Shown in pieces: positions 1-10,640 of a stretch of DNA of 64,000 bases; the stretch's first letter is position 1, and every line of letters starts with the position of its first letter. Origin of the DNA: Entophlyctis helioformis (Eukaryota; Chytridiomycota; Chytridiomycetes; Chytridiales; Chytriomycetaceae); the NCBI GenBank assembly GCA_025526915.1, contig JAHLKH010000127.1:1-64000 (forward strand). The letters run 5' to 3'. The notes beneath the pieces are model-generated. The model saw only the letters and a list, made by a program, of their open reading frames with translations. It was not told the origin of the DNA and ran no database searches. A program made the translations under genes and the position numbers.

Positions 1-1013
1 GTGGAGACGACGCGAGCCGGATGGCAGGCAATGATATCGACGATAGACTGCGACAGGCGAAGCTGGGCCAGACGAGCCTGCTGCAGCGAGTCCAGCGTGG
101 CCACGACAATGTCGCCGTGTGCAGGGAAAATGAGGCTTGGAACCAGCCGCTCGAGTTTCGTGAGCGATGCCAGATAGTCGGGCAGGCTCTCGAAAATGGC
201 GTGTGCCGATGGCGGCTGCAACGGGGTTCCCGGCAGAGGCGGCCGAGACAGGATGGCATCGCCCGAAAACAGGATGCCGTCCGAGTCCAGCCAGAAGCAG
301 GCATGATCGGCGGCATGGCCAGGCGTGTGCACTGTCCGAAGACGCACGGATCCGTCGAGGGTGGACACGATGTCGCCGTCCTTGATGAACTTGATCTTGT
401 CGAGTCCGGCCTTGTCGCTGCCGGGCGACTTGACCTTTGAGACGGTGAATGTGGTGTGGTTGTAGCGCTGGAAGATGCGGATGAGGCCCGAGGCGTGGTT
501 GCCGTGCGAGTGGGTGAGGAGCACGGTGCTCAGCTTTGCGTTCTGTGCACGCAGATGCAGCACAAGCGTGTCGATGAAGTCGGTGTGGCCGGTGCCGGTG
601 TCGATGAGGATGCGGTCAGGGCCGGTGCCAATGAGGTAAGCGTGGCAGTCTGTCCGAGGGCGTGCGCCGGTCAGCAGGTGGCGGCATGTGCAGGCAGGCA
701 GACAGGCAGGCAGGCAGACAGGGCAGATAGGACAGGCGGGCATGTTGGGGACCGACCTTGCGTCGAGTACGGGCCCGCGGGCGGCGATGTGATGCGGGCG
801 ACGGAGCGAGTCAGGCTGGTGACGGCTGGCGCCTTGGCGGGCAGGGTCAGCGGGGGGCGTGCTGCAGCAGACACTCGCAGACACGCAGATGCACACGCAG
901 ACACGCGGGCAGCCGCACTCACACAGGTCGGACGTCGACAGCCAGCGCAGCCCGAGGGCGGCACGGGCGGGCCCTCTCGTGGCGCTCGTTGCCGCAGCCG
1001 CCGTGCGAAGCAT
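1..1013 (-). CDS. LACTB2-like metallo-beta-lactamase-fold hydrolase, C-terminus cut by window edge
   Basis: Three exons are visible: 1013-923, 861-757 and 649 to the window edge, with introns of 61 and 107 bp. The start ATG at 1013 opens an Arg/Ala-rich, acid-free N-terminus (MLRTAAAATSATRGP) that looks like a mitochondrial presequence. The body aligns by eye with LACTB2, the metal-dependent endoribonuclease-like MBL protein of the mitochondrial matrix: YLIGTG, ILIDTGTG, the metal motif, TPGHAADH, LFSGDAIL and IFPAHGDIV appear in family order. The first metal motif reads HSHGNH, so the Asp of the usual HxHxDH is Asn here; the other metal-ligand regions look intact. The last residues lie outside the window. 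The family is clear from motif order; whether the protein is catalytically active is open because of the Asp-to-Asn change. Confidence 0.85.
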   Translation of the reverse strand, partial: MLRTAAAATSATRGPARAALGLRWLSTSDLCECGCPRVCVCICVSASVCCSTPPADPARQGASRHQPDSLRRPHHIAARGPVLDARSVPNMPACPICPVCLPACLPACTCRHLLTGARPRTDCHAYLIGTGPDRILIDTGTGHTDFIDTLVLHLRAQNAKLSTVLLTHSHGNHASGLIRIFQRYNHTTFTVSKVKSPGSDKAGLDKIKFIKDGDIVSTLDGSVRLRTVHTPGHAADHACFWLDSDGILFSGDAILSRPPLPGTPLQPPSAHAIFESLPDYLASLTKLERLVPSLIFPAHGDIVVATLDSLQQARLAQLRLSQSIVDIIACHPARVVS

Positions 1014-1273
1014 CGTCGTTGCAGGTGAAGCCACAACGCGTCGCTCTTTCCAACATGGCCAGTCACGTGCCGTCCCACGTGACCCGAGTCCACCTCGCGA
1101 CGCATCGACGCTTACAACCATCGCCGTCACAGTCGCACTCAAGTCGCCGTACTTTCTGCACGTTGGTGGCACCTGCGCTTGTGCATCGCCGCCTGCCTGC
1201 CTGCCTGCCTGCCTGCCTGCCCGCTCGTCGATGCACGCTGCTGACCCTGACCCTCCCGCTGCCGCACAGGCCC

Positions 1274-3289
1274 ATGTGGAGCACTCGAACCGCTTCGCAC
1301 GCCGCTGCCTGCCGCACCAGCCACCGCCGGCTGCCCTTGCTGGCACCGCACATCCAACGCTTGAGCAGCAGCTCCGCAAGCTCCGCAACCAGCAGCACCG
1401 CAACAAGCAGCAGCAGCCAGCAGGCCGCCCCGCATGCCCGATCACCGGCCCACGCCCTCGCCCTCGGCCTCGGCATGGGCGTCGGCCTCGGCGTCTCGCT
1501 CTCTGCACTCTCCCTCGCCTTCCCGTCTGCACCATCACCGACCCCGTCATCCACGACCCGCCATTTGAATCCGCCCGCCACCGATGCGCCTTCGCGCCGC
1601 CCGCCCCAAGATCTGAATCTGCAGGCAGTTGCGCTGACGTCGCTGCTGCCGGGCCGCGCCTCGGCTGCCCCGTCATCCACCGCAACATCGGCATCGACAT
1701 CGACATCAACATCGACATCGACGGCGCTGGCGGGCGACGAGGGCCAGTCCAAGGCCGGCCGTGGCTGGCTGATGCGCGGCACGAAACCGTCTGCCACGGC
1801 ATCGGCACATGCGAAGCAGTCGGCGAGCTTCATCGCAGATGCCGTCGAGCAGGTCCTGGACTCTGTCGTCAACATCTGCGTCGAGACCGGTGAGCCTGCT
1901 CTCTGCGTGTCCCTTGTATTACTCTGTGCGACACCGCTGGAGGCTGATTGTGAGGGGCTGACTCGCCTGCACAGACACTTCGACGCTGTTTGAGCGCAAG
2001 ACGATCGTGTCGTCTGGATCGGGCTTCTTCATCTCGACCGACGGCATGATCCTCACCAACGCGCATGTCGTGGCGGACATGTCCGAGTCCAGTACGGTGA
2101 GTTGCCATGCCGCCCCTGCCCCTGTACGCATGCCGTACCTTGTACTCACACTGCTGCGCAGCTGTCCATTACCGTGGCTGATGGAACCGTGTATGCCGGT
2201 ACGGTGCACTCCATGGACACGCTCAGCGACCTTGCCGTCATCAAGCTATCCCCGCCCACACCGTCCACCCGTCGTCGCCGTCCTCGCCACCCGTCGCATG
2301 GCCGGCCGTCAAATTCGGCTCCAACTCGAACCTCCGGTTAGGCGACTGGGTCATGGCCATTGGCTCGCCGCTCGGCCTGCAGAACACGGTCACGGCCGGC
2401 ATCGTCTCGTCGCGCGCGCGCAAGAGCGCCGAGATTGGCGCGATGCGCGATTCCCGTGTCGAGTATATCCAGACAGACTGTGTCGTGCACTCGGGCTCGT
2501 CCGGCGGCCCCCTCATCAACCTGGACGGCGAAGTCATTGGTGCGTTTGTCTGCTATTGTTCAACCCCCAAACCCCCCCCTCGTGTCTGCCCCAACGCACC
2601 GCACTGGACCTAACAGCGACTGAAACGACTTGTAACGACACACCCGCACAGGCATCAACACCACACGCGCCGAGTCCGAGGGCATCACGTTTGCCATCCG
2701 CATCGACAACGCGCTCGACATGATCCGCCAGCTCGTGCACCAGGGCCGCGTCACCCGGCCATGGCTCGGCATCCACATGGTCACCCTCTCCCCCTACGTG
2801 TGGTCGCAGATCACTGCCGAGGCCGCCTCCGCCGCGCGGACCACGCCATCCACCACACGCTCGTCCATCCCCCACGTGCAGGCCGGCGTCCTCGTCACCC
2901 ACGTCGACCCGCGCTCCCCTGCCTCGCTCGCCGGCCTCCTCCAAGGCGACGTCATTGTCGCCGTCAACAACGTCCCCGTCCTCTCCTCCCAACAGATGCT
3001 CAAAGAAATCGGCCTGCGTGTCGGCGAAGAGTTTAGCGTCCGTGTTCGTCGCTGTGTGGGCGTCGAGTTCGACTGGGATGGCCGCCACGTGCGCACCGAG
3101 GAAGAGGACCGCGTTATCAAGGTCGTCGCTGGTGAGCTGGACGTGTTTGTCCATGGCAGTGGTGGCAGTGGGCCTGTCAATGGCGGTGCGGGTGGCGCTG
3201 CGAGCGGTGGCGCGAGTGGTGGTGGGAGGGCCGGCTCGGTTGCTGCTTTACCTGGTGTGTCGTCGTCCGTCGACCGACATGTGCTCTAA
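1274..3289 (+). CDS. HtrA/Omi-type mitochondrial serine protease with PDZ domain
   Basis: Exons are 1274-1889, 1975-2096, 2162-2539 and 2652-3289. The chosen ATG at 1274 gives an Arg/Ser/Ala-rich leader followed by a hydrophobic segment ([19 protein letters not shown]), the layout of HTRA2/Omi, which is anchored in the inner mitochondrial membrane facing the intermembrane space. The trypsin-like domain carries all three catalytic residues: His in TNAHVV, Asp in LSDLAVI and Ser in GSSGGPL. A PDZ domain follows ([18 protein letters not shown]), then a Gly/Ser-rich tail. The product would be about 584 residues. Right after LAVIK (AAG at 2243-2245) the frame must shift by one missing base to reach AVKFGSNSN and [12 protein letters not shown]. 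No AG acceptor lies in the following stretch, so an intron does not explain it. Between residues 130 and 160 there is a Thr/Ser repeat. Confidence 0.9.
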
Positions 3290-3646
3290 AACGCAAAAAT
3301 ACACAATACCCACAAGTTGTACCCGCGTTGTGTTGCTTTGTATCTCGCTGCCTATGGATTTGCTTCTCTCCTTTGTGCTCAGCGTGGAGCAGAGGCTACC
3401 CAACGACTCGCACAGCACTCTTGCGCTGAATCCTCGTAATGATAACCATAAGGAATAGCTTCATTGGTGAGCGAGACTGGCACTCCAGACCGTGCGAAAG
3501 GAAGAAACAAAAGAAAGGATGGGGAAGGGAGGGAAAGAGCATAGCGATAGATAAGAAAGGGAACACGACGGGATCTACACACAACATCATCATCAACAAC
3601 ATCAACATCAACAAAAAGGGGGGGACACACTATAGACAGACGGGCC
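3290..3646. other. Convergent intergenic region, HtrA / kinase
   Basis: 357 bp between two stop codons. It holds a purine-rich stretch (about 3500-3560) and a short CATCAACAA repeat (about 3585-3615). No gene or clear AATAAA is seen. Confidence 0.6.
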
Positions 3647-5783
3647 TCAGTTGCCAGCAACAACGCCATCGGCGGCAGGTTCTGGCTCGCCACGCCCGTC
3701 GGCACCATCATCCATCTCGGCCGACACGCCAAGCGGCGATCCGCCGTTGCAAGTGCCAGCGACAGGTGTCTGCGGGCTGTCAAGGTTGGGTATGGCTGTG
3801 TTGCCGCCGCCGGACACGGGCGACGCGCTCATTTCGCCCTTTTTGGTGCGACGACGCAGAAGCAGCGAGCTGGTCGACATGTCCAGCTGCAGCCCACGGC
3901 GCGGCGGCGTGTCCACAGCGCCAAACGGTTTGATGATGCGCGGACGCGAGCCGATGTTGTTGCCCGACACGATGCCGGATGGCCCTGGCTGTGCCATGTA
4001 CGACGAGTGTGGAGCGCCAACCATGCCACCCACTTGGCCAGTGTAGCGACGGTCTGGCCCGCCTGTGCTGCCGTTGCCTTGCTGCTCGCGTTTGAGGTGG
4101 TCGAGACGCGAGAACAGCGACGTGGCGGACACGACATTGGGCGGTGTGCCTGACAGGGATGCCAAAAGGGGCGACGACACTGCCGGCGATGACGACGACG
4201 AAGACGATGCATTGGCGAGTTTGATGCGTGCAGGGACGCCGACCGGCATCGGGGGTGCACTGGCCAGAGCAAAGCCGTCGTATGAAAAGTACTGGCTAGG
4301 TGTGGTGTACGGCGTTGCAATGCGAGGCGACGGGTGTGGCGCATGCGGCGGCAGCATGCTCATGGGCGACTTGAGATCCGACCAGTTACCCCACATGTCG
4401 GTCTCATCGCCACTGGCATTGCGGCTGCGGAACGCGTGGTCGGTGCGACTGCCATGGTCGTCGCCGTCGTCGAAACAGTCTTGGTAGATCTGAATGGGTG
4501 CATTGGCGGACTGCTTCGTGAGAGCAGGCGGTGGTGTGGGAGGCAGCGACGAGTCTCCAGGTGGCTGCTGCGGCTCGCTCGTTGATCCATTTCCTGCCGC
4601 TGCGGCTGCGACGACCGCCGGGTCTGGGATCATGTGTGCCTCCTGGATAATAGGCGTTGATACGGCGGAGGATGCGGCAGATGCCGATGCCGACGCAGAG
4701 GCAGAGGCAGAGACTGTCGCTGACCCGGCCACGGATCCAGACGACGAGACTGTGCGGCTAGCCGGCGACGCGGATGTGGCGAGGGTGAGAGAGGCGGCGG
4801 CGGCAGAAGCGAGCGATCCTTGCACTATTGTGGCGAACGAAGTGCCATGGGAGCTTGTGGACGGCGTGTTGTTGGGCGGCGGTGGCATGTGCGACGCGTT
4901 TGGGCGATTGCTGGGCACGGATCGGATGTTGCAGCTGGCAGAGATGGACGCAGCAAGGCTTGTCATCTCGGGCGATGACGAGTAGACAACCGGTGTTGAA
5001 ACGCTCGAGTTGTTTGCGGAAGCAGACGCCGATGTGGATCGCGACACGGACGGGGTCGCCGACGCGCTCGACGATCGAGACGGCATTGAACTGTTCCAGT
5101 TGAGCAGCGACTGGATACCAACACTGCGATCCGTGGAGACTGGTCTGGGAGACGGCATGTCGACTGCAGTCGAGGCGGTGCTGCTGTTGTTTTCCAGCGA
5201 CTGTGATACCATCATTGGTACTGGGAAGGGGAAGGGTGACGAGGCACCAACACTGGCGACATGGGCAGAGGCGTGCGAAGCATCATGCTCTCCAACCCAA
5301 ACGCGGGAGATGCCTCGAGTGGCGTCGCCAGCCGGTGTCCGTCGAGGTCTGGCCAGGCGTCGTCGGAAGCAGGAGCGGCGTAGGGCATGGCTGAACCGCC
5401 AGTAGGCGTTGCACTTCCAGCCATGGGCATGCTGCTCGTCGCCTTGCTAGCGTAGCCATTTGGCGTGGCCCCGTTTGCAGGCTGAAGTGCAGACATGGAA
5501 TACGCGCTGCTGCCGCCATGGATGGTGCTGCTTGCAGTGTCGCTTGTCGTGCTGCAGATGATGCGGTTTGGGGGCAGTCGACGACGCGAGAATGGCTGAG
5601 CCACGGCAGAGGCAGGCGGCAGCATGTTGGCAGGGAGAGAGTCGCGGTCCTCGAGCGAGCGCGACAAGAGTGCCGGCGACGCAGCAGACGGTGATCCGAT
5701 AGGATGGTCGGACGCAGGTTGCGATTGCATTCCAGCAGGCAGCGCGCTGTGGCGCGGAGTTGGGTTTGCAGATGCATTGTGGC

Positions 5784-5824
<41 letters not shown>

Positions 5825-7390
5825 GCATGCTGGTGGTTCTGGCTGGAGGGATGAGGAGGCGGATGGGGAGGCACGCAGTACGGCTGATAGGCATGGTTGC
5901 CGCGAGACTGATGGGCAGGGGCTGGAGCAGAATAGTAGTGCGTTGCAGGCATGGGCATCTGCATCTGCATCTGCATCTGCATCTGCATCTGGTGCACAGG
6001 CACAGGCATGGACGCAAACGGCATCGAGGGAATGGGCATGGTTGTGCCAAGGACCCAAGGGTGACGCTGGAACTCGCGGATGTCGAGACGACGCTTGGGA
6101 TCGACTTCGAGCAGACGGCAGACGAGGTCCTTTGCTTCGTAGGAGATGGGGTCCCACCACGGGCTCAGGAACTGGAAGCGGCCGTGACGGACCTTTGCGG
6201 CGAGCACGGCGACGTTCTCGCCGTAAAAGGGCGGGAAGCCGCAGAGGAGCGTGTACAGCACGCAGCCGAGAGCCCACATGTCGACGCTCTTTGAGTAGAA
6301 CTCGTCGCGGAAGATCTCTGGGGCCGAGTACTCAAAGGTGCCGCAGGGAGTCTGGGTAGCGGTGTCGAAGACGACCTTTGCCTGGAGGGGGGAAGAGAGG
6401 GGAAGAGAGAGAGAGTGTGAGAGAGAGGGGAAGAGAGAGAGTGAGAGAGAGTGTGTGTCTGTAAGCAAGATGAGCGTTGCGACGCGACGCACGCGACAGA
6501 CAGCCGACGCACCAGGCCAAAGTCAGCAATCTTGACGCAGGCGATGCCGCAGCCGGACGGGTCCAGGTCGGTCTCTGAGCCGCAGCCGTGGAGAGGCAGG
6601 CCGGGGGCGGGCTCGCAGGGGACAAAGAGCAGGTTTTCGAGCTTGATGTCGCGGTGCACGATGCCGCGCTCGAGGTGCAGGTACTTGAGGCCGTCTGTGA
6701 CGTGGGCGATGACGAAGCGGGCCGAGTGCTCGGACATGGCGCCCATGGCGACCAGCTTGTGGAACAGCTCGCCGCCGGTGATGAGCTCGGTGACGATGAC
6801 GAGAAAGGCCGGCGTGTCGTGGTAGTCGATGAGGCGGACGATGTTTGGGTGGTTGAGGCTGCCGAGGAGGAGCGTCTCGCGGAGGATGGCGGTTTGCTGG
6901 CGGTTGTTTGTGGTCGTTGTGCGTGGTGGGTGTGAGTGGTGCGTGTGTGTGTGTGAGTGAGTGAGTGTGTGAGTGGTGCGTGCGTAAGCATGTGCGGTTG
7001 AACGACAGTCGGAGATGGTTGGATGCGTGAGACAGACAGAGTGGTTGGATGCGTGAGACAGACAGAGACAGAGTGGCACGCGTGTGCAGCATCGTGTCGC
7101 TTGTCGCTTGTCTCTTGTCTCTCTGTCTCTTCCCTCTGTCTCTTGTCTCTCTGTCTCTTGTCTCCTGCCTCAGTGCCCACTCCCCGACTCTGCCCCTGTC
7201 TCTTGTCTCTTGTCTCACGCCCCGACTCTGCCCCTCTGTCTCTTGTCTCTTGTCTCACTGCCCCCTTCCCTCTGTCTCACCTGCTTCTGCGTCAGCGACT
7301 TCTTGTCAATCAGCTTGACCGCCACCTGGCCGCCCGTGGCGTGGCTCGTGGCCTGGTACACCGTGCTGAACGCCCCGCTTGCTCCCGCGC

Positions 7391-7421
<31 letters not shown>

Positions 7422-7664
7422 GTCGCGTCAGCGAGTGCCGTGTCCGTGTCAGTGACATCGAGAGTGTCAGATGCATGTCCATGTCCATAGTCAGATGCAT
7501 GTCCATAGTCAGATGCATAGTCATGAGACAGCCACAGACAGCCAGTCTGTGAGACAGACAGCCAGACAGACAGTCGCTCCGAGCACGCCTCACCGTCCGA
7601 GTGCCGCGTGGATGGTGTAGTCGGCAATGTCGGGCAGCGGCAGGGTCTGCAGAGAGTCGGGCAT
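3647..7664 (-). CDS. CAMK-family kinase of the fungal Rck2/Srk1 (MAPKAP) type
   Basis: Exons are 7664-7594, 7377-7281, 6896-6513 and 6381 onward. The start at 7664 gives DYTIHAALGRGAFSTVY across the first splice, a complete Gly loop. Seen next are VAVKLID (Lys), HRDIKLENLLF, DFGLAKVV, SAPEIF and the FLSPWWDPIS segment typical of Srk1/Rck2 kinases, which in yeasts act downstream of stress MAP kinases. The kinase frame reaches TGA at 5212 after 573 codons. A Ser/Pro-rich frame (5215-3647, 522 codons) overlaps that stop by four bases and contains LQLDMSTSSLLLRRRTKK, resembling the conserved basic C-terminal motif of these kinases. I therefore treat both as one gene joined by a missed base or by an intron ending in the pyrimidine-rich acceptor just before 5220. 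PolyQ, Met-Gln and Ser-Ala repeats fill the tail. Introns 1 and 2 (216 and 384 bp) are long because of low-complexity repeats. Confidence 0.85.
5786..5823 (-). repeat. (CAG)n polyglutamine tract in the kinase tail
   Basis: Thirteen CAG codons on the coding strand. A similar tract is in the PEX22-like gene (about 12467-12502). Confidence 0.95.
7090..7280. repeat. Pyrimidine-rich TCTCTTGTCTC minisatellite in kinase intron
   Basis: Repeated GTCTCTTGTCTC and CCCCGACTCTGCCCCT units fill most of the 384-bp second intron of the Rck2-like kinase gene. The strand bias (almost pure pyrimidine on the plus strand) could allow triplex formation. Confidence 0.8.
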
Positions 7665-8289
7665 CTCGGCTGTGTGTGTGTCTTGCGTGTGTCTCTTGTG
7701 TCTCTTGTGTCTTTCTTGCTGTCCCTTGCTGCCGCTGTGTGTGCCTCGGGCTGTATCTGCCAGTCTGTGCAGGCTGTCGAGTATCCAAGAGTATCCAAGA
7801 GTGGCCAAGTCGCCGAGTGCAAGTTGTTGGGCAAGACCGCCCTGCCTGCTGCCTGCTGTGTGCCCTGCCCAACGCTGCACTGCTGTGCCACCCAGCCGTC
7901 GTCGGTCGGCAGAAACGGGTCGGAGTATGCCCAGACGACGCGCGCGTGTGCCACACACACGCACACGCACACGCACACACACACGCACACGCACACGCAC
8001 ATAACCACCACAACCACCACCCACCCACTCGCTGCATACGCAACTCCGACTGCATCGCCTACTGCCTCTGACTAGACAATGCAGTGCAGTGCAACACAAT
8101 CCAATGCGGCAAGCCGCAACTGGCCGCGACCGCGACGGTCGTCGGAGTGGCTGCGTCACCCACCGCTGCCCCCGATACCATCACGGTGGCTTGGCTGAAC
8201 GTGGCTTGGCACCACTGCATCAAAACGCCGTCTTCAAACACAGGCAAGATTCATTCCATGAGACTGAGGATTGGGGGTTGGGCTTGGCA

Positions 8290-8339
<50 letters not shown>

Positions 8340-8384
8340 AGAGAGAGAGAGATGGAAATGAAAGAAAGACAGGCATGATGCGGA
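7665..8384. other. Intergenic region upstream of the kinase
   Basis: 720 bp between the kinase start and the RanBP1 stop, same strand. It contains (CA)n at about 7954-8000 and (GT)n at 8293-8337. On the minus strand about 7790-7960 has protein-like text (VWAYSDPFLPTDDGWVAQ) that could be an upstream exon of the kinase gene, but no splice path to the kinase frame was found. Confidence 0.5.
8293..8337. repeat. (GT)n microsatellite
   Basis: About 22 GT units followed by a short GA run, in the 3' region of RanBP1. Confidence 0.95.
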
Positions 8385-10506
8385 TCACTCCTTGTGCTCC
8401 TCCTTGTGCTCCTCCTTGTGCTCTTCCTTGTGCTCCTCGGCAGCTGGAGCATCGTGCTTCTCCTCATGCTTCTCCTCGTGTGCGTGCTCGGCCGGTGCGG
8501 CTTCCGTGGCAGCAACATCGTGGTGAGACGCGTGCGCAGCAGGTGCAGCAGCCTCCTCGTGCTTCTCCTCATGCTTCTCCTCATGCTTCTCCTCGTGCTT
8601 CTCTTCGTGCTTCTCCTCGTGGTGCTCCGGGGCAGCTGCAGGTGCATCGTGGTGAGCCTCCTCCGTCTTGTGCTCCTCAGCAGCAGCAGCCTCCGCGTGG
8701 TGGGCTGCAGCCGGAGCCTCCTCCTTGGCTGCAATCTCCACGTGGGCGACTGCAGTGGCGAGCTCGGCGACATCGGCATCCACAGCCTTGGGTGCCACTG
8801 CGTGCGCATCCTCGGCGGGCTTCTCCTCGTGGGCAGGGGCGGGGGCAGCAGCAGGTGCAGGTGCAGCCGCAGCAGGCGCGGGTGCAGATGCAGCAGTCGT
8901 GTCGATCGACGCGTTGGACGCCTTGGCCTCGTCAAACTGCTCCTTGAACTTGTTGGCATCTACAGGGATGATTACAGCATCGACCGTCAGACCATCAATG
9001 AATGCATGGCCTTGATGGCGAGAGAACACGGGCACCACTACCACGACTTACTCTCAGAGTTGGCAAAGCGAATGGCAAGGAGCTCCGGACGAGACTCGCC
9101 ATCGGAAAAGTCGGCCGCCACGCTGTACACCCATGACCGGTCCGAGCCAATGTTGGGGGTCAGGTTCATCTCGGACGAGACTGGTGGTGAAAGTGAGATG
9201 CACAGCGATACATGCACAGGCCGCGTCAGTCTCGCAACTCGGCAACTCTTCAACTCTGCAACGTGAGCGAGATGGAGCGAAATGGAGCGCGTACCAATGT
9301 GGTTGGCGCAGATCTTGTGCGTCTTCTCGCGGCGCATGAGCAGGCGGATCTTGCCCGTCACCTTGTGCTTGAGGAACTTGACGTCGCCAGTGCCGCGCTC
9401 CTTCCACTCGGACAGCGCCTTGTCGAAACGGAACATCTTTGCACGCCTGGCCAACGCACAGTCACAGAGTGCCGAGCAGGCGTTGAGTAGACAGTCAGTC
9501 AGTCAGTCAGTCAGTCAGTCAGTCAGTCAGTCAGTCAGTCAGTCAGTCAGTCAGTCAGGAGCAGACGAGCAGGCGCAGGGCATCACAACTCACATCTTGA
9601 AGAGCGTCTCCTCGTCCTCCTCGTACGTCTTGATCTCCTGGAGCTGCTCGAGCTTCATGACGGGCTCAAAGTGCACATCGGGCGACGGCTCAACCTCGTC
9701 CTCGCCGCCAGCACCAGTCTGCTCGGCCAGACAAGAGACAGCGCCAGCAGATGGATGCGTCAGTCCGGCCACATCCACAGCATGAAGGGGGGACACAGAA
9801 CAATGCGATCCAGCATTCCAGCGCAGGCCAGATCCATGGTGGTGGGTGGATGGGTTGGTGGAGCAGGCCCACGAGATAAGGCTGGCTGCTATCAGCCAGA
9901 CAAGGCAGGCAAGGCAGGCAGGCAGACTGGCAGGCATGCAACGAGGAGGGTGGCAATGCATGCAACGAGGAGGGCAACGCAAGCGTCGTTGCTGTGACTT
10001 CAGTGCAGTGCAGTCATCTGCGTCACGTCCGTCCGTTGAGCAGCAAGCAGAAGCGAGCCGTGTGCCTGGCCATGTGTCCAGAAAACGAGACAGACGCAGA
10101 CGCAGACGCAGACGGCTCGAGCGACCAGAGAGACGAGGGTGGACACGCAGACATGCAGGGCATGCAGGCCATCGCACAGCGGACACACGCAGCCGCACAA
10201 GCGCACACTGCACGGCCGCACCCGTCGCAGACTTGCTCGCCTGCTTGCTGGTCGCCAACGCCCCCCGAGATGATCGCGAGGCACACCGAGCACAAGCCTG
10301 CGTGCAGTGGCCAGTGTGCGCTTGGCATGCGGTGCTGTGCATCCCTCTGCAGCAGTCTGCTCCGACTGCCCAGCCAGCATCTCTTCCCGCCAGCACACCG
10401 TCCCAAACCCAGCACAACCCATGCGAGACACCCGCAGGCAAGCACAGCATCACCCTGGTCATCCACGCCTCCTCACCTGCTCGTGTGTGGGTTCCGTGTC
10501 AGCCAT
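8385..10506 (-). CDS. RANBP1: Ran-binding protein 1 (RanBD) with Lys/Glu/His repeat tail
   Basis: Five exons (10506-10477, 9718-9594, 9446-9295, 9180-9052, 8959-8385) sum to 1011 nt, 336 residues. The first exon encodes only ten residues ([10 protein letters not shown]) and is followed by a 758-bp intron. The RanBP1 fold is nearly complete and in order: [52 protein letters not shown] segment, [21 protein letters not shown] and LLAIRF. RanBP1/Yrb1 is the cytosolic co-factor that helps RanGAP release Ran-GTP from export complexes. About 160 residues C-terminal to the domain form an Ala-rich then EEK/H-repeat tail (repeated HEEK, then EEHK units), much longer and more repetitive than in animal RanBP1. 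The intron at 9447-9593 holds a pure tetranucleotide repeat. Confidence 0.93.
9492..9558. repeat. (CAGT)n microsatellite inside a RanBP1 intron
   Basis: Sixteen perfect tetranucleotide units occupy almost half of the 147-bp intron. Confidence 0.95.
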
Positions 10507-10640
10507 GTTTTTTCGTTGATGGATCTGAGGAGAAGCCTGGCAGTGGCCCATCCACTCCCGTCCCTTCCCGTCACCGATCCCCCGATCGCATGCTACATCT
10601 CATCAGGCTTTATTATGCGATTGAGCCATGGCCAGAGGCA

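Noticed and set aside
2245..2330. An intron explaining the HtrA frame change
   Set aside because: No AG acceptor lies in the interval after the donor candidates, and the flanking codons are conserved family sequence.
7790..7960. Possible extra exon upstream of the kinase (protein-like minus-strand frame)
   Set aside because: No splice path to the kinase frame was found and the flanks are CA/GT and CTTGTGTC repeats; noted only as an intergenic comment.
9590..10462. Long minus-strand open frame as the RanBP1 N-terminus
   Set aside because: The family match begins only after the acceptor at 9719; the rest is intron text, and the ten-residue exon at 10506 gives a proper start.
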